NCBI GenBank assembly: GCA_013420905.1
Contig: JAAXNY010000004.1
Coordinates: 2,976,001 to 3,040,000 of the forward strand
From: Collybia mongolica
Taxonomy: Eukaryota; Basidiomycota; Agaricomycetes; Agaricales; Clitocybaceae
DNA: 64,000 nt
Direction of reading: 5' to 3'
Below, in pieces: positions 10,447-22,839 of this stretch (within the stretch, counting starts at the first letter, position 1; each line of letters starts with the position of its first letter). The notes below the pieces were generated by a model. That model made no database searches. It saw only the letters and a list, made by a program, of their open reading frames with translations, and was not told where the DNA came from. A program made the position numbers and the translations under genes.

Positions 10447-13400
10447 ATGTCTAGTACAACTTGTAATGTAAATACGCTCAGAACCTACTGCCAAAATGTC
10501 GGGTGCAAACAACACTGGACAGTTGACCTGTTAGAACGCCACAAGGACGTCACTGACATTCTCTTCCTGCAGGAGCTGCCATGGGCCACTGTACGGTATA
10601 CAGCCTCTCTGACCAAAAAAGATGGGGTCCCCATCAGGGGACCACCCGTCCACCCAGACTGGATTCCCATGTTCCCCAAAGGGTTCAACGCTGCCAAAGA
10701 TCGGCTGTGCGTCATGGCCTACGTCAACCAAGCTATCCACTCGGTGAAACCTAAGCTCCAATCAGACATCATTAACCACTGCAATGTCATGCTCATCACT
10801 GTACGAGGTCACCTTGGCCCAGTGCATCTGATGAACATCTACTTGGATGAGAATGGATCAGTGATCCGATTCCTCGAGGACCACCTGGACAAATTCCCCA
10901 ATGTTAGCTATATGGGGGGTGATTTTAATTGCCCCTCAGCACATTGGGATGCTACCCTCAATCATGAGCACCCCATGGCCAACAGGCTCATGGAGTGCAC
11001 AGCCGCCCTCAGCCTTGAGAGGATTGCCCCCCCCTTGGGCCAGGTCATGCATCAGCCATACAATGCAGCTCTGCGTGGCTCAGTCCTTGACCTTGTGTTT
11101 ATCCCGGCATTCCGGGGATACACAGCTGACCTGACGATAGGTGAGAAGGGTGAACCGGATCACTTCCCTCTACTCCTAGACATCCCCCTTAGGGTCAAAT
11201 TCCCTGAAGGGAAGATGTCAATTAAAATCGACTCCGAAGAAGAAGCTGCTTTCCTCATGGAAGTGTGTTCACTTCTCGGGCTCATCCAAATCCCTGACAT
11301 CATGTCAGCGGAACAAACTCAACTAGTTGCTCAGGCAATAGCTAAGGGCTTTGAAACGGCGTGGTCCCATCACGCTAAGACTAACTGGGCTTGTGCCTGG
11401 TCTAAGTCTTGGTGGGATTCAGACTGCGCCCAGACAAGGTCTGAGGCCATGAGTTCTGATCTCCCAGAGGACTGGAAGGCCTTCAAGGCCGCCGCATGTA
11501 AAGCAAAATGAAAGCACTTTGACGAGTGCATCAATGAAATTGCTAATACTAACCTCAGACCATGGGATCTCATGGACTGGGTGGGCCCACGCAAGACACT
11601 GCGCTGCACTCCACCTTCAACTCAGCTATCGATAGGCCAATTGACCTTGACAAGCTGGGTAACGCTTGGACCTCACCCACAACTTGGGTGTGGGTCCCCT
11701 ACTCTGCTGCTGAGCTGTCGGATGCCTTATCAGGCACTTCAAATCGATCCACCCCTGGGCCAGATCACATCTCGTGGCATCACCTTAAACGGATCACCCA
11801 AGATGATCAGTGTGGCAAACTACTTTTGTGGCTTGCAAACGCTTGTCTATCATCAGGCCATTGGCCCGCCGAGTTTAAAGCATCCATTACAGTGGTCATA
11901 CCCAAGCTGGGTAAACCATTGTATGACACTCCCAAGTCGTTTTGCCCAATAGTTCTCTTGAACACGCTGGGCAAACTGCTAGAGAGATGTTGTCCACCAG
12001 GATGCAGTTTGAAGCTGCTCAACACGGTGTACTCCACCCCAATCAGTTCGGAGGAGTCCATCAGAACTCCACCAAGGATGCTGGTTGTTTCCTCACACAC
12101 ATTGTCCACTCCGGATGGCGTGCCAAACTCAAGACAAGCATTGTCACCTTCAACCTTGCTCAGTTCTTTCCATCCATAAACCATGAGGTCCTCCTACACA
12201 TCCTCAAGAGACAGGGATTTGCGCCAGAAGTGGTTGCGTTCTTCAGGTCATACCTTGTTGATTGTCATACTAGATATGCGTGGGACAACGAACTGTCCCC
12301 ACTCTTCCCATCTAGTGTTGGTCTGGGACAGGGCTCTGCCATGTCCCCTATCCTCTCTGCTCTATGCCTCGCACCCCTCCTCAAGGAGTTTGAACGGAGG
12401 GTTCGCATAGCTTCGCTAATTTCCTACATGGATGATGGCACCATTATAGTGCAATCAGACACGTTTGAACAGAACCTTGTTAAGCTCAAGGGAGCTTACA
12501 AAGTCATATTCGAGCTCACCCAGGCGATGGGTTTGGTTCTTGAACACAGCAAGTCTGAGGGATTCCACTTCTCTCAAAAACATGGCGATATCAACCCTGA
12601 CATTGACCTTGGCTACGCCCCATATACTGGGAACACCCCCCTCCACCCTGGCACCATTTGGCGCTACCTTGGGTTCTTCTTTGACCGTCCCCTCACATTC
12701 AGAGAGCACGTCAAGCGATACACAAACAAAGCCCTCACCTCTGTGAAGGCTATGCTCTCCCTTGGCAACTCCGTGCATGGGCTTAGGCCCAAGCACAAGC
12801 GAATGCTCTACCAAGCCTGTGTTCTCCCCATTGCTACATATGGGAGCAGGCTCTGGATATATGAGGGGGCCTGCATGGCAGGCCCTCTCAATAACCTCCG
12901 GAAAATGCAAAGGCGTGCTTGCCTTTGGATCACCAGTGCCTTCAAGACATCCCCAAACAGGGCTGGTGAGACCCTCGCAGGCATCCCCCCTATCCACCTT
13001 CATGTTAAGAAGTTGGTGGAAAGGAGTCATGTCCGCTCCCATGCACTTCAAGCCTCACATGCCTTTCGTTGCCTCATCGACGGGAACCACAAATTCTCTG
13101 TCAAGACCCTCAATGCCCGCAACCCAAGCCGTAGGCTTGGGAAACTTGTATTGCCTGTCGTAGAGGCCTGGGCTAACCTCGGCCTCTCTTCCCTGGATCT
13201 CGACCCCATCCACCCACTCAACCAACCAGGCATGTGCCCCAGGGACCTGTTCCCAGATCGCATAGTCTATGATATTGTCACCTCCCCACCTAAGGGCAGT
13301 GATCACTGCGAGGATTTCATGAAAGACCGCATCACATCGCTGAAGAGCGCTGTCGATGAGGCCTCTCACTCCCCATGGAGCATCTGCATTATCACTGATG

Positions 13401-14239
13401 CATCCACTCCCCCTCCTCCCATGCAGTCAGTCACGGTCTACCGCATCTGGCACGCTGGGGACTTATATGAGGACTGGTACACTACCAGCCTCTCTACATC
13501 TGATGACGCCAAGCTGCGAGCAGTTGCGGAAGGCGTCCAACAGGCAGCTGACATTGGACTAGAGGACATCCATGATGTCCACATCTTCTCTGACTCCACC
13601 AATGCCCTTAGGTGTTCCCTCGACGTGTCTCACCACTCAGGTCAAGCGTCTGCCCTCAAAGTGTGCGAGGTGCTGCTGCCTTGGCTGCAGCTCCGCGCCA
13701 TCCACAAGATACACCTCCACCACATTACAAATGGAGTGGAGATTGAAGACCACCAACTGGCACACATCAGCGCCATCTTGACTCGCGTTGAGGCAGGTGG
13801 AGTGCCAGTTATATCTGCTGACTTCGCACGACGCAAAGCAGTCACACGCATGCTTGATGGCTGGAAGTCTCTCTTCCAATCCAAGAAGTACATTGGCTCC
13901 AATTTCCTGATGCTCTATGCGAAAAAGGACACCCCGCTCACCCCGACCCATGTAAACAATGGGCCGTGGATGCGCAAGACTGGTCACAGCCATGCTTTGA
14001 CCGCCCGCGTGGTGCAATGCATCACTGGACACGCTCCAATTGGGGCATTCTGAGCACAATTCTTCAAGGAAGAATCTGTCTCCTGTAGGTGCGGTGCTCC
14101 CCTGGAAACCGTACAACACATCCTATATGACTGTCCGCAACATGGATGGGAAGACAAGCCTGGCTGTCAGCTGCGCTATGCGTGGCTGGTTGACTTCCTC
14201 TCAGAGAACAAAAGCACTTTTGTGTTCAATGTTCCCTAG
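10447..14239 (+). pseudogene. Tad-like LINE ORF2: endonuclease, reverse transcriptase, RNase H
   Basis: Domain order is visible across frames. An APE-type endonuclease (FLQELPW, GGDFNCP, EPDHFP) lies in 10447-11511. RT follows from about 11700 to 12950 (STPGPDHISW, NTLGKLLE, SYMDDGTI). RNase H lies near 13385-13800 (ICIITDAS, FSDSTNAL). A C-terminal zinc-binding segment (CRCGAPLETVQHILYDC) ends at TAG 14237-14239. Damage: TGA at 11509, frame changes near 11600 and 11970, and TGA at 14051. Two catalytic sites are also altered: the first RT aspartate region reads FNLAQFFPS, where an Asp is expected, and the RNase H Glu position reads AKLRAV. Both fit G-to-A changes. Confidence 0.88.
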
Positions 14240-14587
14240 TCCTAAACAGGCTGGGGGCAGTACTCAGTGTTCTAAGTGATGGCTATAGGGTGCTCCCTGC
14301 CTGAACATGCGAACCTGGATAATTGGCGGACTCGAAGCCACCACCCACTGCAGGGCACTGCAGTGGGGGGCCTACCCCCTGGCGTAGATTGGCCCTTCCA
14401 GCCTGTGTACAATGAGCTCCGGCTCCATTCACTAGCTCGTCCTCTATCGGGCAAGCATCCCAGCTCTGCAGTGCTTTGTCCTCTGCCCTCCCTCCCCATT
14501 CCCCCAATTACTACTTGTAGTGACCAGCACATGTATTAGGTACAGTTGATATATAAAATGTTGAACCCAAAAAAAAAAAAAAAAAAA
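14240..14587 (+). mobile_element. LINE 3' UTR and poly(A) tail
   Basis: After the ORF2 stop there are about 330 bp without a gene, ending in 19 A (14569-14587). At base 14588 the sequence switches to the gypsy family (GTTGTTCAACAAGGGTGTCC, compare 46484). A poly(A) abutting foreign sequence is the expected 3' junction of target-primed reverse transcription. The matching gypsy sequence is not found at the 5' side of the LINE, so a target duplication cannot be shown. Confidence 0.8.
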
Positions 14588-14591
14588 GACC

Positions 14592-14698
14592 CGTTGTTCA
14601 ACAAGGGTGTCCATTGATAAATGAGCTTGAAAGGTGTTCCACTGAGCTTGGACCATCTTGAAGTTCTTGATGTCTTGATAGTTGGGGAGGCTAGTCAT
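14592..14698 (-). pseudogene. Antisense gene B, exon 1 only (truncated by LINE)
   Basis: The reading MTSLPNYQDIKNFKMVQAQW starts at 14698 and corresponds to exon 1 of antisense gene B in the full-length element (46587-46480, 36 codons ending LVEQR). The LINE junction falls right at the exon end, so all downstream exons are gone. An ATG context and upstream A/C-rich sequence are shared by both copies. Confidence 0.7.
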
Positions 14699-15385
14699 AA
14701 TAATGCAGAGGAAATTGGTTTTTTGAAACAGAACATTGTAAAGAGAGTATAATAGAGTCTGGCAATGTCTTTGGAAAAATAGCGCGGCCAATGCCCTTTT
14801 TATACCTCTACAACTAGGAAGGTGCTACCCAGCCTCTCATTTGTTGCGCGCATTCTGCCCCAGAAAAATCTGTACATTTCAATTGAACAGGTCCGAGACA
14901 CATGCCTAATTGAAATGCTGAGCCCAATTGAAAAAGGAGCTCTGTAAAAATTCATGTGGAGCGCGGCAGTGTCTGTATGACAACTGGGACAGTTGTATTC
15001 AGTGTTGAGGGGGAAATGGGTATAAGCAAAATTAATTTGGAAAAACCTACCGAGGTTACAAAGATTGAAATAGATTGTCTATAAAAAGTCAGTGATTGCG
15101 CCATGGTCTTAATGATTGAGAGAATTGCACCAGAATTAAACTGTACTATTTATAACTTAAGTAGCCGGTGCAAGGGTGGAAGCTTTCTTATGGAAACAAT
15201 AGAACAATAGTAAAACCAATTGTATTGTTTATAGTCCGGGGGACTGTATGTAAAGATATGTGTTAGACTTCAATAAAAATTGAAGCCCCACAAAAGGCGG
15301 GGGCATAAGTAAGACGTCAATAAGGGCACTAGGGCCTGGGAAAACACAGGTAGATAAAAACATAGATGGGGGGGGCGTGGCGCAG

Positions 15386-17351
15386 CTACTCCTCCTCGCT
15401 ATCAGGCGTGGATGAAGAGGAGGTTGATGATGAAGAACTGTCATCAACCTCTGATTTGTCCTCCAAGGGCAGCCAAGGGAGGTTCTGAAACTCTGCGTAG
15501 AAGAGGAGAGCGCTCTCCATGGCTGGCATAGTCAGCAAGAGGTTTTGAAGGCCCTCCAGGCCTTCCTCCTCGTATAACCTACCAATGGTGCCAACTATGC
15601 GCACCAACAAGGAGTCATGCATTTCAAGCACACAGTTAGTGGCCTGAATGACCTCCGCGGCAAGAGTGTCCGTGTCATCCAGCTGAGCATATGCTTCAGC
15701 AACCGCTAGTAGAATAAGTAAAATCATTAGTAAACAAAAAGACAGAAAGAGAATGGCTTACTGGAAATGCCCGCACCAAGCATAGGCCCCAGATCCTCCC
15801 GGAGCCTAGCGCACTTCTGGGGAGTGAGACTGAAGCTACACTTCCCCTTCTTGGCAATAGTGCATTCAACGCACAGTTTACCCCAACCGTTGAAGGAGCA
15901 CTCAATGTCACCGCGGGTGGCGTACATCATGCAAGGATAGCCAACGTAGTAAGAAGGATCAGTAACAAGAAATAAAGTAGTGATAAACATATGGTAGAGT
16001 GCCGAGGCACAAGGTCAGCCAGCAGGGATGTAATAGGAGACTGTAGTGGCGTAGGCTCCTGGTTGGGAACCAGCACATGCTTACGGCGTGTTGCCTGAAC
16101 CCTATCCCTAGAACAAGTGGTCTTATGCGACCGATGAGGAGAAAGGGCCGCGGGAGGCAACAACTCCGCAAATCGCTCTTGAGCCAGCTGGCGCGTGATC
16201 TCTTGCTCAAAGAGCTGAAGCTCAGGGACCTCAACCTTAACCGGCGGCTGCCTGGAGGACTAAAAAGATAAAAATAAGTACAAGTAAATGGGTTTTAAAA
16301 TAGAAAGGAGACATACGGGACCTACCTCCATGGGACACAGCGTGGAATCACTGCCAGCCCCCTGGGCGCATGACATGTCAGACTAGAATTTTGAAATCAA
16401 GTCAGGAATAATGTAAAGCTCGTGAAGTAAAGGATGGTATACCTGGGGAACCGCACGGCCTTTGCCCTTGGACCCTGTATTACGCTTCTGCTTAAGGGGC
16501 TATCGAAACAAGTCAACAACAGAAGAAAAGTAATAAAAGTAGTGATCGATGAACTGTGGGTAACAAAACTGGGGAGCGCGCTGGCAAGGGCACGGCGGAC
16601 CAACTGTCCCGGTACTGATGGTAATGGCGCAGTGCACCAACCATGCAAGGGGGGATGAGGAAAGTATCTTGAAAGATACTTTCACTGTTGTCACGCTCGT
16701 AGCATGACCCCACCTGGTCCAGAACTTGCTCCACAGTGGGAGCCTGACCCTAAAGTAAAAAGTAGTCAGTTTGACAAGGACAGGCAGAGTAAAGAAGTAA
16801 ACAAGCCATTTACCAGAAGAATGGAATTGTTTCCTAGGTCAGCCGATATGACCATACGCCAGGAAGACCATGAGGCTTTGCGCGCATCAACTGGGATGCG
16901 CATCACTTGGAGGTGAAGCGCGCACAGGAGGAGAATGGCTGGGTACGGCAGCAAAAAGTGCGCACCACGGACCACGCCAGTGATGGCGTCCTGAGACCAG
17001 TAAATAAGTAATTTAGCAAAAGGTTAACAGTTAACAAGTAAAAGATGGGTGTACAATGAGCAAGGAGCAGTGATTGACAAAGTCAATTAAATTGTTGAGG
17101 TCAAGGGGGCCCTGATGGTCCATATGGGGCGCGAGCTCCTTGGCCATAATTATCCACCCTTGCTCCATGGCAACAAAGACATCGCCCTTGGCATCTTCAA
17201 GGAGATCGGAAAACAAAGGGATGGACTGGTCCACATAGACCATAGCGGGGGAACAGCCCTCAGCCAGTAAAATTGTGGTGGAAAGCGAAAGGGACAGTGC
17301 GGAAGGTGAGTACAGAGCACGAGCCATGGCAGAAGTGGAAGTGGAAGACAT
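15386..17351 (-). CDS. Antisense gene A: multi-exon Cys-motif protein inside the gypsy element
   Basis: Reads from ATG 17351 (MSSTSTSAMARALYSPSAL) through exons 17351-17055, 16990-16814, 16749-16570, 16499-16443, 16382-16326, 16259 to about 16000, about 15955-15755, and 15705-15386. Most introns are 50-70 bp GT-AG and phase 0. A late exon has a cysteine pattern C-x10-C-x8-C-x2-C-x7-C (GYPC, IECSFNGWGKLCVEC, KGKCSF), perhaps a metal- or nucleic-acid-binding motif. The tail is acidic and Ser-rich (PDSEEE). I recognise no named family. One acceptor before the Cys exon reads ACG here but AG in the other copy (TTCTTACTAG), so splicing may be damaged. It lies on the strand opposite gag-pol. Confidence 0.65.
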
Positions 17352-17802
17352 ATTTGTTTAAAGGAGTTGGAGCGTTTGAGCAATGCAAATAGCAAAGAAA
17401 TTTAGAAATGGGCTGTAAAGTCCAAATTGTCTAAAACTTAGCAAAAGCAAGAGCTTTTTAAAATGCACAACCGTGCATTGTGAAGCTCTAAAAGACAAGC
17501 AGGAGCACCGATCTCTTGCTGAAGTGTCAGAAACATAACGAGAGAAATGCTCAGATGACTGAAATATCTGTAAAGCGATGTCCGAATGTCAAGTACTCTC
17601 TCAGGAGACGTATATAACTGTCACAATCCTGATGGAAAGTAGACCTCTGGGCTCAATCCTGACATCACGTGCCTACCTGTCTAAAAGCAGGAACCATTGT
17701 GACCTTGTACTGAATGATTAGACGCATGCAGACCCGAAGTATTGGACCAACATGCCGGCGAAGAGAGACTGAGGACAGTCTACATTTGTGGTGTGGGGGA
17801 GA

Positions 17803-19021
17803 TGATAGGGCCCAAAATTGTTTGCACTTATAAAGTCAACAAGTAAGGCTATTAGTATCATTTCTGATAACCAAGTAAACAGTAATAAAGGATTAGAGTC
17901 GAGCTCCAAGACAGCTAATCAGAGTGAACTAGTCTAATGGATAATACACTATCAGTACAGAGGACTATGAGTACGGTCTATTATTAGTCCTATTCACCAT
18001 GCCCAGTTACAACCTCGGTATCTTAGTTCATAAGTAACCGTTGTAGTATGATATCATTAGTCCAGGGATCATCATTAATAGGAGAAGTAATTGTAAATTT
18101 GGGACTTGCACAACCCAATCCTAGTCAGGGGCACTTGGTCTTAACTACTGGAAGAAACAGGACACCGTAAATAACAACTGGGATGATCAGGAGAAGTAAA
18201 TGACAGCGCCACACTGTTTTAAATAATAAATTGCACGGTCAGAACTTGATAAGAGTTTAGCCAGCTCTTTCAATATTTGATAAATAACCAGTAAACGGCA
18301 TAATTGGCATGTATGGCGCGCGTGCCAAGTCATAGAGGACATGTCAGCATTAAATACAGATCCTTGGCATGGGGGAGCACGGTTCCGTATAAACATTTAC
18401 AATTTCGTATGATATTTAGTTTGTACACTATAAATAGACTGTAGATGAGTAGTGCAAAGGCAAGGAATCTTGCCCCCACTTTGCGCTACTATAGAGTATA
18501 CAAATCACCTTTGTTAAAACACTATTGCGTGCCCGAATTAAGGCTCAGATTGCTTCAAAAGTTATCTTGATTGGAATTGTTTGAAGAGATCACAGAATTG
18601 AAGAGTCTTAGTTCACTTGGAACTTATTACCGCATTGTCCGTTGGAGTTACTAGGCACTTGGCCTTAATGCACTTGGCACTGTTTGTTTAATAAGTCACT
18701 TGGACTTATAGATCCACTTGGGATCATTAATAATTGAACGTACACTTGGTACTCAGTCTATTGGATCGAGAGATATTATAAATATACCTAGCAAGTTTTA
18801 AACTTGTGTTGAAGCTTTGTCTGAATCAAACCCGTCGAGAGATCATTGGAAAGAGCTTTGGCTAGTACTATTCAAAGCTTAGTGCTTCTAAGCACTTGAA
18901 CCCGAACTCAAAACAGGCAATTCCTACTGTTTGTGTGTTGATTGTTAGGTTTGGTGTGTGTGTGTGTAAGAGATTACATTTCATAGCATCAGCACACTTA
19001 TAGCCCAGGAGCCCCCTTTCA
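17803..19021 (+). repeat. 3' LTR of second gypsy copy (LTR b)
   Basis: 1219 bp, TGATAGGGCCC to CCCCCTTTCA, with TATAAATA at 18429-18436 and the conserved hairpin at 18448-18490. It is preceded by the same polypurine tract as the full-length element. The right flank starts ACGGG; no partner LTR with this flank is in the window. Confidence 0.92.
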
Positions 19022-19957
19022 ACGGGCTGAAAACCAGAGAGAAACTGAATATGTTTCTGTGTATTCTTCAGCAATTCTGTTGAAGTTATATAGCGGATTT
19101 TCTGGAATGTTCTATCCGTTAGGCCATCTTGAACTTTCAGGGCAAAGAACTGGATGAGCTTCATATCACTCATATCTAGCATTTGGTCTGTAAACTAGTT
19201 AATATGATGCACATAATGATAACAATGTACATACCTAATTGCAAGATTTCCTTCATAAATCCCTCCCCAAGGAAGATTCCTGCCTGGCTTGCCTCCGCGA
19301 TTGGCATTTCAAATCCATCACTGTCTTCCCCAAAGTCTTCGTTGGAACCGTCAAAGTCCCCCCCCATATTGTCGTTGCCTTTGTCTTCTCCAGATCCAAT
19401 CTTGTTGTCGTTGCTATCCCCATCATCCTCATCAACAGTAAATTGTTGTGTTGAATTAAGCCCCACCATTGCTGGCTGAGCTGATTGATATGTCCTGCAA
19501 TGCAAGAAGAGCGGCGTAAGTTGGACAAGCCGTATTTGCTTGAGCAATCCTCCAATGGAGGTAAGGATGGCGCCAATGGTGGATCAGGAGGGCTGTCATA
19601 AAATCCAGATGGTCCTGCCTCGCCTGTCAAATTATCAATAATTTCTTCTGCATTATTTTGAGAGCTGAAAGAGGTGTTGCCCTTTGTAGAACTAGGGGCT
19701 GGTTTCTTTGCTAGTTGGGCTCGTGGGTGGGGGGTGGATCCAATAACTTTATGCTTGGGATGGGGACAGGATGACATTTTCCATTGGGGCTGATCTTCCT
19801 GGTTGAGGCTCTGGATAAGAGACCGGTTCTGTGATAGGATTTTCAATGTGAGGTGAGAGTGCCCTTTCCCTTTCAAGTGCCGGCTCTCAGTCCTGGAGTT
19901 GACCCTTTTGGTGCAGCCACATGCACAAAGCACAGTCTTACCGCCCATAATGTGCAT
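19022..19957 (-). pseudogene. KDZ/Plavaka-like transposase N-terminus, interrupted by LTR b
   Basis: The minus-strand start at 19957 gives an N-terminal CACGCTKRV / RTESRHLKGKG motif, like the N-terminal C-x-CGC...RH signature of KDZ/Plavaka-type transposases of agaricomycetes. Then come a Pro/Ser-rich linker, an acidic Asp/Gly stretch, a GT-AG intron near 19230-19190, and MSDMKLIQFFALKVQDGLTD ending FLSGFQPV exactly where the LTR begins. Downstream residues, where the family has a conserved Cys-rich core, are missing. A 1-nt frame change lies between the linker and acidic parts. The family call rests on motif memory, not a search. Confidence 0.55.
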
Positions 19958-20244
19958 TCACCTGGAGAGTGAAAGATATAAGTTGGTATGTAAACGAGGC
20001 AAATGTGTATGCACCAGGTCTCAAGGCCCCTAGAAAGCCGCAATGACCTCCTCAGTCTTATGAAATGTGGGGCATTGCGCACGTTGTGCCTGTGGCAACA
20101 GTCCTAGTTCACCTATTTACAATGGATCATTAGCTTCTTTATTTTTAGCTCAGGTTGTGAAATCTTATATTGTATTCAATATTGAGTACTTATAACATAC
20201 TGACTACATTTGTATAGAACTACTATATACTATATACTAAAAAA

Positions 20245-20655
20245 TGTCTTTTACTTACCGAAATACTGAGGAGGGAGGCTGGGGAAGGGGCCAGGAGGCC
20301 AGGCAGAAGTTGCGGCGGGTGATGGTTGTGGTACAGGAGCAAAGGGGAAAGTGTGCGAAAGCAGGCTGCCAGCACATGATACAGCTCAGAATGTTCAGCC
20401 GTCGGGCATCTTGGGGATTGGGCCTTTACGGCTAAATCGTTACCTGAGAAATCCGAGTCACATTGTATAAGAGTGATATGACTGAGATGCCCAATTTGAT
20501 CACATGGCCTTATTGACCAAGATGCCTGACGGCTGAACATTCCGAGCTGTATCATGTGTTGGCAGCCCGCTTTTGCACGCTTTCCCTCTTGCTCTCGTAC
20601 CACAACCATTGCCCGTTGGCCCCCTCCCCCTTGTTGTAAGTACTTTTTCTTGATA
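20245..20655. repeat. Foldback element with ~90-bp inverted arms
   Basis: The arm at 20325-20414 (GGTTGTGGTACAGGAGCAAA onward, to TCGGGCATCTTGG) is an imperfect reverse complement of 20517-20607 (CCAAGATGCCTGACGG to CGTACCACAACC), with about 100 bp between. A weaker match extends outward to TTTTACTTAC (20250) and GTAAGTACTTTTT (20637). The open frames over it (plus 20244-20435, minus 20223-20609) are mirror images of each other and so not independent genes. It is probably a MITE-like non-autonomous element. Confidence 0.8.
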
Positions 20656-20760
20656 GATTACAATTAGTATAGTAGAATTTGTAGTAGTTAATTGAATTCC
20701 AATACAAAACTATAAGACTTCATTAAGAACATTAATAAAAGCTAATAATGATCCTACAGG

Positions 20761-22619
20761 AAACCTAAGGACATCACCAGTATGCAGGACAAGACCATGC
20801 CCAACGATGTCTGCAACATGGTACACCGCTTCATTGACCTCGAAGCGCAGGTGGACAACGAGGGGGAGGATGATCTCTTTGGAGAGGAGCCAGGACTCGG
20901 TATGCCAATCTACCCATTCAGATTCAAAGCACGTTAACACTAACCTGTTTTACAGATGACTTCATTGATGATGAGGTCAACAAGGACAACGGGCAGTTGG
21001 GCAGTGCACCAAGACCGTCAACTTCCACCAACAGCCCTCTCAACAATGATGACAAATTTGATAACTTTATTCATGGGATAATGAGATGATCACAGGCAAG
21101 TCATGAGGAGGAGTTGGACGAGGACAGCAATATGGAAGAGAACAATGAAGATGACTACTATTATTGCCTTGCAAACGGATACTTTTCTGACAAAGGCACG
21201 CCAAAACCCCACAATCCGGACGAGGAACAACCCCCAGTCAATGAAGGCCTTTCAAGACACCCTGGTCTGGATGTGGAACGACTTCCAACAGGCGAAGACA
21301 GCCCATTAATGAGAGTCCATTGTGTGGTGAGCATCAGTACCTGCATCTTACTGATACTATGACTGAGACTTGATGCAATGTATTCTAGGAGGGGAGGGAA
21401 AGAGACGCCATTTCCTTTCTCCTCAATAATACAGACTCTCGACATTGGCTCAGATCAGCATTTTGTCAAGATTCCATACATGGCTGGTTCTACATTGAGG
21501 GCACAATGAATGCTGACCTTTTAGCCCTTCTAAAATCATCACCCTCAATTTTTTGCCCTCGGGATGGTATTATGGGGGTGAAGCTGGGGGAATGGGTGTC
21601 TCTGTTGAATTTAAGGCAATCTGAAGAGACCCCTTCTGCTGGAGGTTGGCTCACGATTTGTAGGGGGCTCTACAAAGGGGATATAGGATATGTTTCCTCA
21701 GTAGAGAATTGGGGAAAACTGGAAGTCCTGCTGTTACCTCACCCCCCCCCCATTCAAGACGGAGATTCCTCCAAGAAAAGGAAATGAGGTACCCTCCGCT
21801 CCGAGCCGGTTTTGTTTGACGATGAAAAACGGGACCGAATCATCAAAACTCACCCCAGAGTCACTATCATCAACCGCAAAACTATGGGCCATTTTGCTGC
21901 TTTTGGTTGCAAATTCAAATTTTTCCTTGAATGCAGAACTTATGGCTTTGGTTCAGTATTGTGTGCCCCCATTTCCTTACAAAGCAAGATGATGGACTTG
22001 TTTCTACGCTGTCCTCACCCTGAAATCAAAAGCGCGCGATTCCCATGCCCTTCAGAATGGCAATTTTTTGAAGGCAAACAGGTGGTCATAAAGGAATCCT
22101 CTAAGAGGGGTATCATCCAGTCCATTGGTATTGATTTGGCAGAGGTGGAACTAGAAATGGGGGAGGGTTTACACATGGTCCTGTGGTCCAATATGTGGAA
22201 GTACATCACTCATGGCCATTTCACAGAAGTAATCAGTGGGGCTCTCCAAGGGGAAAAGGGATGGGTAGTTGAGGTGATGGAGGAATATGTCTACATTGTC
22301 AAACATCTTGAAACACAAGGACCACAGAGTTACATCAGTCCAAACTCCCTCAAGGTACGGATTGTTGGTTGTAGTTGAAGGTGACCACCTGGGCCAATAT
22401 GTCCGCCAAATTCACCATCGTTACGAGAATGGCCAGCCAATTATGATATTGGCTGTCATCAACCGGACTGAGGGAGGCCACGAAACACTTTCGGGGGATC
22501 ATTTGGAACTAAGCCCTGATGTACTCTGCATTGGCCATGAAACCAAAGAAGAAAAGGCACAAAATGAGGGATTAATGACTGCTCTTCGAAAGGATGCTTG
22601 TAAAACTTGTGCAAAATAA
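20761..22619 (+). pseudogene. SPT5-like protein (NGN and KOW domains), degraded
   Basis: Acidic N-terminus, a GT-AG intron (about 20901-20956), more acidic sequence, a second intron (about 21329-21389), then RERDAISFLLNN and GWFYIEGTMNADLLALLKSS resembling an NGN domain. GWLTICRGLYKGDIGYV (around 21650) follows as a KOW motif, with further KOW-like units near 22180-22300 and 22370-22470. SPT5 is the conserved elongation factor that clamps RNA polymerase II. Here TGA at 21087, TGA at 21785 (probably from CGA) and a frame change near 22360 interrupt it. Many agaricomycetes carry transposon-linked SPT5-like copies, and this context fits that better than the housekeeping gene. Confidence 0.6.
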
Positions 22620-22839
22620 TTAACAGGCATTACTTTCAATTTTGCATATATCTTTTGGGACTTTACTGTGTCACATGTATATACACATCATAATTTTTGC
22701 CGTTTTCCCTGCTCATCATCCTTTCTACTCAATTTATGTCTCCATTTTTTGCTCTTTACTTTTTCCTGGAAGTTAAAATTGAATACTGGATTGATTAAGT
22801 TGCCACCTTCGACACAGATCTGAATAATAAACTTTGTTG

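Larger units (their letters stand above)
14588..19021 (+). mobile_element. 3' portion of a second large gypsy element (copy with antisense genes)
   Basis: Collinear with 46478-50615 of the full-length element: the post-pol region with antisense genes (14588-17351), a spacer, a polypurine-rich tract GTGTGGGGGAGA (17791-17802), and an LTR (17803-19021). Everything upstream (5' LTR, gag, pol) is missing, replaced by the LINE. It retains about 320 bp of an antisense gene that the full-length copy has lost. The right end cuts the transposase at 19022. Confidence 0.88.

Noticed and set aside
3925..19021. LTR a and LTR b as the two ends of one element
   Set aside because: They are in opposite orientation and have different flanks; gag-pol order shows they belong to separate copies.
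20761..22619. Housekeeping SPT5 gene
   Set aside because: Contains two TGA codons and a frame change, lacks the usual full set of KOW domains and C-terminal repeats, and lies among transposons.
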